Source of the DNA: Paeniglutamicibacter antarcticus
GTDB lineage: Bacteria > Actinomycetota > Actinomycetes > Actinomycetales > Micrococcaceae
Direction: 5' to 3'
Assembly: GCF_900010755.1 (NCBI RefSeq)
Contig: NZ_CZJT01000103.1
Coordinates: forward strand, 310,001-374,000
Length of the DNA: 64,000 nucleotides
Shown: positions 18,023-26,286 of the stretch, piece after piece
How positions within the stretch are numbered: the stretch's first letter is position 1
How the letters are laid out: each line of letters opens with the position of its first letter
The notes under the pieces: generated by a model
The model's input: only the letters and a program-made list of their open reading frames with translations
What the model was told of the DNA's origin: nothing
Database searches by the model: none
Position numbers and translations under genes: made by a program

Positions 18023-19177
18023 TTACTGACAGGTTGGGAAGGATTTGGGGTCCGCTCCGCCGCCAATCCCTTCAACGGCGGCACGCGCCTCCTCAAGGGT
18101 CGCAACCTTCACCACATCAAGGCCTGCGGGCACGCGCCCCACCACGTCTGGGCAGTTTGCCTCCGGCGCCAGGAACACCTGCGCGCCGTTGCCCTTGGCG
18201 CCGACCATCTTCTGGGCAATGCCGCCAATTGGCTGCACCTGCCCCTCGACGGTGATGGCACCGGTCCCGGCAAAGTGCTTGCCGCCGGTCATTTCACCCT
18301 CGGTCAGCTGGTCGACGATGGCCAAGGCAAACATCATTCCGGCACTGGGGCCACCCACGTTTTCCAGCCCGAACTTCACGTCAACCGGGAAATCGAACCC
18401 GTTGCCCAGCAAAATGCCAAGCTGGCGTTGGCCGCCCTCCCCCGCGGTGGTGCCCACGGTGACGCTCATCGGCTTCGACGTGCGCAGGATCTCAAGTTCA
18501 CTGGGCTTCTCCCCCGCGGCCTGCAGCTGCTCCTTGAGCTTTTCAAGGGTGGTGACCTTCACCCCGTTGATCGACACCAGCTGGTCCCCGACCTGCAACG
18601 CCTTGGAGTTTTGCCCGGTGGCAAACCCCGCCACCAACAGGTGCTGGGTGAAGGGAACATCCAGTTCGTTCAGCGCCGCAGCGGTGGACAGCTGCTGCGA
18701 ATCATCCATCATGACGGTGTTTTGCTGGCTCTGTTCGGCGGTGGTGGTGCCGCGCGGCAACACCATTTCCTCCGGCAAGACATCTTGTTGCGGGCTGGCC
18801 CAGCCGTACAACACGCTAAAGAACCCGAGCCTCTTCTGCCCGCCGCCTTGGACATACACGGTGGTCATGTCCAGCTCGCCACTGGTCGGGAAGGTCGGCT
18901 TGCCGGTGATGGACAGTACTTGCGTGCCTTCGACCTTGCCGATGGTGTTGAGGGCCGGGCCCGCCGATTCGACGACGAAGTGCGTGGGCACCAACACGGC
19001 AACAGCAAGCGTTCCGGCAATGATCCACCCGGCGATCGACCTGCCACGGCGTGCCGGGGACTGCAGGTCCCCGGTGGCCGCGGCACCGCGGCTGCGCGGG
19101 CGCAGCAAAGGGCGGTGGTCCGACCCGTCTGGATTTTCCGGGTTCGACGGTTCCGGCGGTCCTTGCACTGCTGACAC
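18023..19177 (-). CDS. Membrane-anchored PDZ and Lon-type (S16) serine protease, YlbL family
   Basis: About 384 residues from GTG 19177, three to four bases after an AGAGGA sequence; a second GTG three codons on is possible. A cytosolic tail and one membrane helix (SIAGWIIAGTLAVAVLVPTHFVV) lead to a PDZ domain (about 190-260) and an S16 domain with Ser in GGPSAGMMFALAIVD and Lys in GIAQKMVGA, the Lon Ser-Lys dyad. In Bacillus YlbL, homologous proteases help clear a division inhibitor; here the substrate is unknown. An inverted repeat TGGGCG/CGCCCA at 17939-17960 may act as its terminator before the UPF0182 gene. Confidence 0.9.
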   Translation of the reverse strand: MSAVQGPPEPSNPENPDGSDHRPLLRPRSRGAAATGDLQSPARRGRSIAGWIIAGTLAVAVLVPTHFVVESAGPALNTIGKVEGTQVLSITGKPTFPTSGELDMTTVYVQGGGQKRLGFFSVLYGWASPQQDVLPEEMVLPRGTTTAEQSQQNTVMMDDSQQLSTAAALNELDVPFTQHLLVAGFATGQNSKALQVGDQLVSINGVKVTTLEKLKEQLQAAGEKPSELEILRTSKPMSVTVGTTAGEGGQRQLGILLGNGFDFPVDVKFGLENVGGPSAGMMFALAIVDQLTEGEMTGGKHFAGTGAITVEGQVQPIGGIAQKMVGAKGNGAQVFLAPEANCPDVVGRVPAGLDVVKVATLEEARAAVEGIGGGADPKSFPTCQ

Positions 19178-19384
19178 TGTTCCTCTTTCATCGTGCACCG
19201 CCCGTTCTTGGCCGGCGCTTCGCATCCGGCTGGCCGGCATCGTTCAAGCCTACAATCCCCCGCGTGCGAGCTCCACGGATCACGGCAGGCGAAACGGGGG
19301 TTCACAGCAAATTCCGATGTGCCCACAGCGAACTGTCTTGGCAGTCCATGCCGGGATTCACCGGTGCCGGGGTACCGTTTAATC

Positions 19385-20842
19385 ATGGCTGAGAATCCCC
19401 CATCAAACCGTCCCGATGATTCCGAAAACAACGACGAGAACCCGAAGGACCCCTTCTCCGAAATGTTTGGCTCGTTGTTTGGCGGTGCGGGCGGATTTGA
19501 CCCGAATAATCTCCCTGCCGGACTCGGCGAGGCCATGGGCGTGGGCAACAACCCCGAGGCCATGGCACAAATGATGAAGCAGGCCCAAGCCATGATGGCC
19601 GCCATGTCGCAGGGCGGATCGGGCCCGGTGAACTGGAAGATGGCCACCGACACAGCACGCCAGGCCATTGCCGGCGAGGACCCCTCGGTCACCGCCACCC
19701 GTGCCTCGGCCATCGCCAATGCGGCGCAGCTCGCTGACCTCTGGCTAGATGCAGCAACGAAGTTCGAGGGCGACGGCAGTACCTGCCGTGCACTCTCCCG
19801 CGCGGAATGGGTCGAAAAGACCATGCCGGTGTGGAAATCGCTGACCGAACCGGTCGCCGAATCAGTCGGCAAGGCCATCACCGCCGCGCTGACGGAGCAG
19901 ATCCCGGAGCAGATGCGCCCGATGCTCGGCGGCGCGCAGGGCATGTTGCAGTCCTTGGGCGGCACCATGTTCGGCATGCAGCTGGGCACCGCTGTGGGCG
20001 GGCTCGCCAAGGACGTGCTGGGAGCCACCGACATCGGACTGCCGCTTGCAGGCTCCACCCCGGCGCTGGTCCCGACCAACCTTGCGGCATTCGGCGAAGG
20101 CCTCGAGATCCCCGAGCAGGAAATCTTGCTTTCCGCCGCGTTGCGCGAATGCGCCCACGCCCGCCTGTTCAACCGGGTGCCGTGGCTGCGTTCAACCGTC
20201 ATCGGCGCCATCGAGGCGTACTCGCGCGGCATCCACATCGACATGTCCCGCATTGAGGAAGCCGTGCGCGACATCGACCCGATGAACCCCGAATCCATGC
20301 AGTCGCTGATGGGCGAGGGCCTGTTCATGCCCAAGCGGACCCCGGTGCAGGACGCGGCGCTTGAAAAGCTTGAGCTGGTGCTGGCGCTCATCGAGGGTTG
20401 GGTTGACGAGGTTGTCGCCGCGGCAGCCGTCAACCTGCCAAGCGCCACCCGGTTGCGCGAGACCATCCGCCGCCGCCGGGCTTCGGGCGGACCTGCGGAG
20501 AACGCGTTCGCTTCCCTGGTGGGACTGGAATTGCGTCCCCGCCGCCTGCGCGAGGCAGCTGCCCTGTGGGCTCAGCTGCTTGACGAGCGCGGGATCGAGG
20601 GTCGCGACGCCGTCTGGGACCATCCGGATCTCATGCCCACCGGTGAGGACCTGAAGGATCCGTCCGGTTTCACCTCCCGCCGCCAGCTGGCCGAGGCCAG
20701 CATGGATGACATCGACGCGGCGTTGAGCAAGCTGCTCGATGGCGGTTTCGACACCCCGGATGCCGCCGAGGATTCAGCCGACACCAAGACGGACTCCGAT
20801 GAAGACGGGGACATCGGTGGAGGGGAACCCAGTGGCAAATAG
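19385..20842 (+). CDS. DUF2342 / zincin-like hydrolase family protein
   Basis: 485 residues from ATG 19385. An acidic, Asn-rich start, a Met-rich helical segment (EAMAQMMKQAQAMMAAMS) and the long family core follow. The motif ALRECAHARLFNRVPWLR occupies the place where zincin relatives have HExxH, but the first His is Arg, so the canonical pair of zinc ligands is not formed. The C-terminal 40 residues are Asp/Glu-rich. The gene is divergent from the PDZ-Lon protease, an arrangement I recall from mycobacteria (Rv3194c/Rv3195). There is no clear Shine-Dalgarno. Catalytic activity is doubtful from this motif alone. Confidence 0.85.
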   Translation: MAENPPSNRPDDSENNDENPKDPFSEMFGSLFGGAGGFDPNNLPAGLGEAMGVGNNPEAMAQMMKQAQAMMAAMSQGGSGPVNWKMATDTARQAIAGEDPSVTATRASAIANAAQLADLWLDAATKFEGDGSTCRALSRAEWVEKTMPVWKSLTEPVAESVGKAITAALTEQIPEQMRPMLGGAQGMLQSLGGTMFGMQLGTAVGGLAKDVLGATDIGLPLAGSTPALVPTNLAAFGEGLEIPEQEILLSAALRECAHARLFNRVPWLRSTVIGAIEAYSRGIHIDMSRIEEAVRDIDPMNPESMQSLMGEGLFMPKRTPVQDAALEKLELVLALIEGWVDEVVAAAAVNLPSATRLRETIRRRRASGGPAENAFASLVGLELRPRRLREAAALWAQLLDERGIEGRDAVWDHPDLMPTGEDLKDPSGFTSRRQLAEASMDDIDAALSKLLDGGFDTPDAAEDSADTKTDSDEDGDIGGGEPSGK

Positions 20843-20890
20843 CTGGTAGCGGGGGTTCCCGCCGGCAATTTGTCCAACGCATCAATCCAA

Positions 20891-20949
20891 CGAAGGCCGG
20901 TTGATGGCGCAACACCCCAGTGGGTGCCACCGCCATCGACCGGCCTTCG
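20891..20949. terminator. Terminator between the DUF2342 gene and the YgjP-like gene
   Basis: 19-bp stem with one G-T type mismatch (arms 20891-20909 and 20931-20949). Its loop forms a further short CACCC/GGGTG hairpin. Confidence 0.85.
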
Positions 20950-21003
20950 TCTTGGGTTTACAGTTTTGGGGATTCCGCGGGGTTACCGAAATGGCACGGC
21001 TTG

Positions 21004-21064
21004 GCACGGCCAGATTTCAGCAAGGCTTGATTCCGCACGGCTAAATTCAGGACAGCTGGATTCA
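21004..21064. repeat. Degenerate 15-bp tandem repeat, four units
   Basis: Four consecutive units of 16, 15, 15 and 15 bp starting at 21004, 21020, 21035 and 21050. The approximate consensus is GCACGGCTNGATTCA. The final unit includes the stop codon of the metallopeptidase gene on the minus strand. A partial extra unit, GCACGGCTTG, precedes the array. Confidence 0.6.
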
Positions 21065-21712
21065 GAAAAGTTCGTCCGTTTCCTGATCGACATCGTCAAA
21101 GTCTTCGTCGTCGCCCAGCGGCAATCCAAGCGGGTCCGGCACTCCCCCCGGAGGCACCGAAAGCCTGCTGGCATAGCCGTGGCTAACCCCGGACAAGAAA
21201 ATGTTCGCATCATGCACGCGCGGGTAGCGCGATAGCGCGGCCTTGAAACGCGAGCCGTGGCCGTCGCGCGGCTCCACCAGGTGCGCAAGCTCATGGGCCA
21301 GCACATAGTCCTGAACGTATTGCGGCATGCTCCGCAGCCTGTCCGAGAGCCGGATTCTCCTGCTGCGCAGGCTGGCCGAGCCCCAACGCCTGTTCTGGTT
21401 GCCGACCCAACGCACCGAGGCCGGGGATGCAATCCCGCCAAAGAGCGCCTTGTCCATCGCCCGGGCGCGGTCCATCAAGACTGCGTCAAGGTCCGGCAGC
21501 ACGCCCCGCGCCACCTTGCGTTCAAGCTTCTTGACCATGTCAAGCACCAGGATGCGTTCGGCTTCCTGGGTCAACGCAGCCGGCACCGAGACCACCATGG
21601 TGCTTTCTTTCCACACCGCGGAAATGGTCTTTTGGCGCTTGGCCGAGCGCAGCACACGGATGGGGGTGCCTGCATCGTTCACGAATTCAATGACAGCTGG
21701 ATGTGTCGGCAT
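21062..21712 (-). CDS. YgjP-like (DUF45) zinc metallopeptidase
   Basis: 216 residues from ATG 21712, preceded by AAAGGA. The motif YVLAHELAHLVEPRDGHGSRF supplies HExxH and a downstream His, and NQNRRWGSASLRSRRIRLSDRL is the conserved block before it in YgjP/SprT-like proteins. The tail (DDEDFDDVDQETDELF) is strongly acidic. It is probably a cytosolic peptidase; the substrate is unknown. The gene is convergent with the DUF2342 gene. Confidence 0.9.
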   Translation of the reverse strand: MPTHPAVIEFVNDAGTPIRVLRSAKRQKTISAVWKESTMVVSVPAALTQEAERILVLDMVKKLERKVARGVLPDLDAVLMDRARAMDKALFGGIASPASVRWVGNQNRRWGSASLRSRRIRLSDRLRSMPQYVQDYVLAHELAHLVEPRDGHGSRFKAALSRYPRVHDANIFLSGVSHGYASRLSVPPGGVPDPLGLPLGDDEDFDDVDQETDELF

Positions 21713-21835
21713 TGAGGGGGGGGTCCTTTCGCACTGTCCCGCTAGGGCCTGTGGATAGTGGCAAAACAGGGTCGGTGCGGTGCCACCATGACTGGTGAAA
21801 GCATTTCGCCCACCCGTTCAGAAGGGAGCAAGTCC

Positions 21836-22945
21836 ATGAGAATCAACCCGGGTTTACAGGTACTTAGCTTAGTAGAGGGCACCATCCAGATTGGAACCGG
21901 GCACCGGGCCCGGTGGATAACCGGGTTGGACGAGGCGGAGCAGCAATTCGTGCTCTCCCTGTGCGGAAAGGTGCAGCAGGATCCACCCGGTGGGCACCCG
22001 GGACTGAGCCCGGAACGGCAGCAGGCAATCCTTACGGTGTTGCGGCCGGTTCTCATTGATCGGGACCCGTCGGCCTCGGCACCACCGGCCTTGCCACCCG
22101 TGGATTCGGGACTGGCAACGGCACACTCCCCAGGTCAAACGGCGGGAAAATCCTTGCGAAGCGGAGGGCCCCTGGGAAATGACTCCGAGGGGCCCGGCGA
22201 TTCACGGCTCATCCCCGATGTGCTGCAGTGGTCTGCCGCCTATGAACTTGATGCTGCCCCGGTGTTGCGTAGGCGCACCGACGCGCGGGTGGCCATTCAC
22301 GGGCTGGGGCGGACCGGGCAATTGCTCGCCGGTATCCTCGCCTCCGCCGGAGTGGGATCATTGTTGCTCTGCGACCACCGGCGCATGGCGGCCGAAGACT
22401 TGGGGGCCGCTACCATCGGCATCGGCAGCTTGGGACAAATGCGCGCCCGGGCGCTGAGCCGGACCCTGACCCAGGCTTACCCGCGGCTGATCCTGGCCGA
22501 AACCGCGCTGCGTGGACCAGAGGCCCCGCCTGTTGGCCTTGCAGTGGTCATTGCGGGCAGCCTGTTGCCGCCGCTTGAGGATTTGCCCGAGGATGAGCGG
22601 CTGTTGCCGGTGCTGTTCACCGATTCCGGGGTGCGCATTGGGCCCATGGTCATTCCGGGATACACGATGTGCGAGCGTTGCGCGTGGGAACAATGCGATC
22701 CAACGCTGCGGATCGTGGCTCCCGGTGAGCATTTCGGGCACCGCGGGCCGGTTAAGCCCGAGGCGAGTCTCGCTGCCACGGCGGCGGGCACCGCCGCCAC
22801 CCAGATCTTGATGGCCTTGGACCAGGTCAATGTGCCAGCCGCGGCAGAGGCCATGATCGTGTGTGATCTTGCAACGGGGATCACTAGCCAGGTTCCTGCA
22901 CGCCAACGGCCAGGTTGTACGTGCCTCGATCAACAAGCTGCCTGA
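21836..22945 (+). CDS. Solitary ThiF/E1-like family protein
   Basis: 369 residues from ATG 21836, with GAAGGGAG upstream. The N-terminal 140 residues (RINPGLQVLSLVEGTIQIG) form a helical module seen in actinobacterial homologues. The Rossmann segment VAIHGLGRTGQLLAGILASAG ends with LLLCDHRRM, the E1 nucleotide-binding pattern. Zinc ligands are likely in CERC and the terminal GCTC. No ubiquitin-like protein, YcaO or precursor peptide gene is nearby, so adenylating activity toward a partner cannot be assigned. From memory, a similar gene sits here in mycobacteria. Confidence 0.82.
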   Translation: MRINPGLQVLSLVEGTIQIGTGHRARWITGLDEAEQQFVLSLCGKVQQDPPGGHPGLSPERQQAILTVLRPVLIDRDPSASAPPALPPVDSGLATAHSPGQTAGKSLRSGGPLGNDSEGPGDSRLIPDVLQWSAAYELDAAPVLRRRTDARVAIHGLGRTGQLLAGILASAGVGSLLLCDHRRMAAEDLGAATIGIGSLGQMRARALSRTLTQAYPRLILAETALRGPEAPPVGLAVVIAGSLLPPLEDLPEDERLLPVLFTDSGVRIGPMVIPGYTMCERCAWEQCDPTLRIVAPGEHFGHRGPVKPEASLAATAAGTAATQILMALDQVNVPAAAEAMIVCDLATGITSQVPARQRPGCTCLDQQAA

Positions 22946-22954
22946 GTTTCCCGC

Positions 22955-22993
22955 GGCGGACCACCTTGAAATCATTGATCCAGGTGGTCCGCC
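22955..22993. terminator. Bidirectional terminator between the E1-like gene and uvrD2
   Basis: Perfect 12-bp stem GGCGGACCACCT with its complement and a 15-base loop, between convergent stop codons. Confidence 0.85.
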
Positions 22994-23000
22994 AAACCGG

Positions 23001-25106
23001 TTACGCGCCCTTGAGGATCGCCAGGATGGCCTCGCCATAACGTTCAAGTTTGTTGGCACCCACCCCTGAGACAAGCCCCAGTCCGGCGACTTCCGACGGG
23101 TTTGCCTCGGCAATCGCCATTAGCGTGGCGTCGGTGAAAATCACGAACGCGGGCAACGAGTTGGCCTGGGCCACCTGCAGCCGCCAGGCACGCAGGTTTT
23201 CGAACACCGCCTCGTCATAGCCGGCCGGACAGTTGCCGCAGCGCCCGAGCTTGCGCTCCGTGGCCCCGTTGAGCAGCGTGCCGCAGATCCTGCAGGTTGG
23301 CGGTCCGGCGAGCGCCTTGCGTTTGGCCGGGCGGGCGGCCGGGCCCTGGGTGCGGGAGCTTCCGGCGGGGCGCAGCCCGTCAAGGAAGCGGGAGGGCCGG
23401 CGGTGTGCCCGCCCCCCGGGCGTGCGGGCCAGTGACCAGGACAGCGAGAGGTGCATGCGGGCACGGGTGATGCCCACGTAGAGCAGCCGGCGTTCCTCGT
23501 CGTACCCGGCTTGGTCCTCGGCGAAGGAGATCGGCATGAGCCCCTCCGAGATGCCGACCAGGAACACAGCGTCCCATTCCAGGCCCTTGGCGGCATGCAG
23601 CGAGGCGAGCGTGACGCCCTGGATGGTGGGGGCGTGCTGGGAGGCTGCGCGCTCTTCGAGTTCGGTGACAAACGCGTGCAAGGTGAACGGGGTGTCGGCA
23701 TCCACGCGGGCCGCTGCCATCTCATCGGCCAGGCCCACCAGGGCGGAGAGCGATTCCCACTTTTCACGCACGGCTCCGCCGCCTGTGGGGGCGATGTTGC
23801 TGTAGCCCAGCGAGATCAGGATGTCGCGGGTGAGTTGCGGAACCGCTTCCCCGGTGTCGGATCGTGAGGCCGAGCGCAATTGGAGCATGGCGTCGCGCAC
23901 CTCGCGCCGGGCGAAGAAGCGTTCCCCGCCGCGCAGCAGGTAGCCGATGCCGGCTGCGGTGAGCGCCTGCTCGTAGGCCTCGGACTGCCCGTTGGTGCGG
24001 TAAAGGATCGCGATTTCCGAGGCTGGGGTGCCGGCTGCCATGAGCTTCTTGATGCGCGCTGCAACCTCGGCGGCCTCGGCCTCGTCGTCCTTGGCCTCGA
24101 TGAAGGTGGGCTCCGGCCCGGGATCGCGCTGGGCGATCAGCTCCAGGGGCGTGGGCCAGTTGATGTCCCTGTGAGGGACCCCGGGCTCCGGGTGGCGGGC
24201 GGCGAGCACCCGGTTGGCCAGGTGCACCACCTGCGGGGTTGAGCGGTAGTCACGCACCAGCTTGACCACCGGGGCATGGCTGTACTTCGCGGGGAAGTCC
24301 AGCAGGTGGCGCGGGGTGGCGCCGGTGAAGGAGTAGATGGTCTGCGAGGCATCTCCCACCACGCAGAGTTCGTCGCGCCCGCCCAGCCACAAATCAAGCA
24401 GGCGTTGCTGGAGCGGGGAAACGTCCTGGTACTCATCGACCACGAAGTGGCGGTATTGGTCGCGTACCGAGGCCGCAACCCGGTCGTCGTCCTCCAGGAT
24501 GGCGACGGTCAGCAGCAACACGTCCTCGAAGTCGATGTATTGCCTGTCGGTCTTCACGTCCTCGTAGGACTGGAAGATCCGTGCGACCGTGGTGATGTCC
24601 AGCCCACCGGGCTGCCCGCGGTCGGCCGCGGCGGCCACGTAGGACTCCGGGGTCAGCATGGAGACCTTCGCCCATTCGATTTCGCTGGCGAGGTCGCGCA
24701 CCGTGGCGCGGTCCGCGTTGGTGCGCAGCCGGCGGGCGGCCTCGGTGATCAGCGGCGCCTTGTAGTCCACGATGCCCGGTAGGTTCCCGCCGATTGACTG
24801 CGGCCAGAAGTATTGCAGCTGGCGCAGCGCGGCCGCGTGGAAGGTGCGGGTCTGCACCGACCCGGCACCGAGTTCACGCAACCGGGAGCGCATTTCCGCG
24901 GCGGCGCGGGCGGTGAAGGTGACGGCCAGCAGCGAGCTGGGCTTGTAGATGCCCGAATGCACCCCGTAGGCGATGCGGTGGGTGATGGCCCGGGTCTTGC
25001 CGGTGCCGGCGCCGGCAAGCACGCACAGCGGCCCGTTCAGCGTGGTGGCCACCTGGCGCTGTTCGGCATCGAGTCCGTCGAGGATGCGTTCTTCAAGGGA
25101 AGACAT
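23001..25106 (-). CDS. uvrD2: ATP-dependent DNA helicase UvrD2
   Basis: 701 residues. Superfamily 1A motifs include Walker A GAGTGKTRAITHRI, Walker B in VVDEYQDVSPLQQ and motif III GDASQTIYSFTGA. After the motor come a tetracysteine pair (CRIC and CGNC) and a C-terminal HRDC domain (SLPAFVIFTDATLMAIAEA), the arrangement that distinguishes mycobacterial UvrD2 from UvrD1. UvrD2 is a 3'-5' helicase. The gene follows nudC by six bases in one operon. Confidence 0.95.
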   Translation of the reverse strand: MSSLEERILDGLDAEQRQVATTLNGPLCVLAGAGTGKTRAITHRIAYGVHSGIYKPSSLLAVTFTARAAAEMRSRLRELGAGSVQTRTFHAAALRQLQYFWPQSIGGNLPGIVDYKAPLITEAARRLRTNADRATVRDLASEIEWAKVSMLTPESYVAAAADRGQPGGLDITTVARIFQSYEDVKTDRQYIDFEDVLLLTVAILEDDDRVAASVRDQYRHFVVDEYQDVSPLQQRLLDLWLGGRDELCVVGDASQTIYSFTGATPRHLLDFPAKYSHAPVVKLVRDYRSTPQVVHLANRVLAARHPEPGVPHRDINWPTPLELIAQRDPGPEPTFIEAKDDEAEAAEVAARIKKLMAAGTPASEIAILYRTNGQSEAYEQALTAAGIGYLLRGGERFFARREVRDAMLQLRSASRSDTGEAVPQLTRDILISLGYSNIAPTGGGAVREKWESLSALVGLADEMAAARVDADTPFTLHAFVTELEERAASQHAPTIQGVTLASLHAAKGLEWDAVFLVGISEGLMPISFAEDQAGYDEERRLLYVGITRARMHLSLSWSLARTPGGRAHRRPSRFLDGLRPAGSSRTQGPAARPAKRKALAGPPTCRICGTLLNGATERKLGRCGNCPAGYDEAVFENLRAWRLQVAQANSLPAFVIFTDATLMAIAEANPSEVAGLGLVSGVGANKLERYGEAILAILKGA

Positions 25107-25112
25107 GCGGTG

Positions 25113-26072
25113 TTAGTTCTCCAGGTGTTCGGGTTCGGGCAGTGCGCCGCCGTACCACTCTTCAATCAGGGCACTGGCGATGGAGACGCCCACGGGCACC
25201 CCGATCTCCCCGGAGCGGATCTGGGCGGCAAGTTCCTCGCGGGTGAACCAACGCAGGTCGATGATTTCTACCCCGTCGGGGCGCAGCTCGGTGCTCAGGG
25301 CGGTGGCGCGGAAGCCAAGCATCAGCGAGCACGGGAACGGCCAGGGCTGCGAGCCCATGTAGCGCGGGTTGCTGACCGTAACGCCGGATTCCTCGGCGAC
25401 CTCGCGGATGACTGCGGATTCCAGGGATTCGCCCGGTTCCACGAACCCGGCAAGGGTGGAGAAGCGCTTGCCGCCCCATTGGGCGTTGGCGCCGAGCAGC
25501 AGCCGGTCATCGGTGTCGGTGATCGCGACGATGATCGCCGGGTCGGTGCGCGGGAAATGTTCGGATCCGTCGTTGGTGCAGACCTTGACCCAGCCCGAGG
25601 CACTGGATTCCAGTGCGTGGCCGCAGCGCGGGCAGAAGGACATCATGTGGTTCCAGTTGGCGATGGCGACGGCCTCCACAAACAGCCCTGCATCGCGTGG
25701 CGAGAGTCCGGCGGCAACATCGCGCAGGCCCAGCCATTCCCCGGGGTCGGTGCCTGTATGTTCTCGAGTGAGCATTCCCGGGTCTTCGTGGAAGGTATGC
25801 AGCACGATCTCGCGGGCGCCGTCGAAGCCCAGGTAGATTTCGGTGCCGCCGGCCGGAACCTGCTCGCGGGCCACCAGCTCCAGTGCCCCGCCGCGCACAT
25901 GGGCGCGCCCGGAGACCAGGATCAGGTAGCCGGTGTCCGGATTGCTGCGCAGGGCATCGAGCCACCCTGTCTCGGCGCGCTGTTCACAGCGCCTGTCCAC
26001 GGTTTCGCGGGCCAGCGGCAGGGCCCCGAGGGCCGGATAGGTCGGGCCTGTGCTCTGCACTGTTTCACTCAT
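25113..26072 (-). CDS. nudC: NADH pyrophosphatase / Nudix RNA decapping hydrolase NudC
   Basis: 319 residues from ATG 26072, with AGGGG upstream. The Nudix box is GFVEPGESLESAVIREVAEESGV in two overlapping parts, followed by the NADH-specific motif SQPWPFPCSLMLGF. A zinc ribbon precedes it: FCPRCGH gives two Cys and VCTNDGSEHFP only one, so the fourth ligand differs from the E. coli CxxC pair. NudC hydrolyses NAD(H) and removes NAD caps from RNA. It is the first gene before uvrD2. Confidence 0.94.
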   Translation of the reverse strand: MSETVQSTGPTYPALGALPLARETVDRRCEQRAETGWLDALRSNPDTGYLILVSGRAHVRGGALELVAREQVPAGGTEIYLGFDGAREIVLHTFHEDPGMLTREHTGTDPGEWLGLRDVAAGLSPRDAGLFVEAVAIANWNHMMSFCPRCGHALESSASGWVKVCTNDGSEHFPRTDPAIIVAITDTDDRLLLGANAQWGGKRFSTLAGFVEPGESLESAVIREVAEESGVTVSNPRYMGSQPWPFPCSLMLGFRATALSTELRPDGVEIIDLRWFTREELAAQIRSGEIGVPVGVSIASALIEEWYGGALPEPEHLEN

Positions 26073-26286
26073 ACCCCTAACCGTACTGACCCCCACCGCC
26101 CAACGCATACTCCCCGCGGCTATGACGTCGCGCATCACATGCCGCGGCACATGCTGGAAGCGGCCGAACGCAATTCCTTGCCCGTCCACCGCGAAGTCAC
26201 GCAGCAGCCGCCCCAAAGCTGGAAATTCGCTGGCATTATGCGCAAATCACACGACTCGCCGCCTCGCCGCGGGCCCTGAACGGCAC

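Noticed and set aside
18045..19382. 445-codon frame opposite the PDZ-Lon gene
   Set aside because: Antisense shadow: Pro/Ser-rich low-complexity translation, while the opposite strand has the catalytic motifs.
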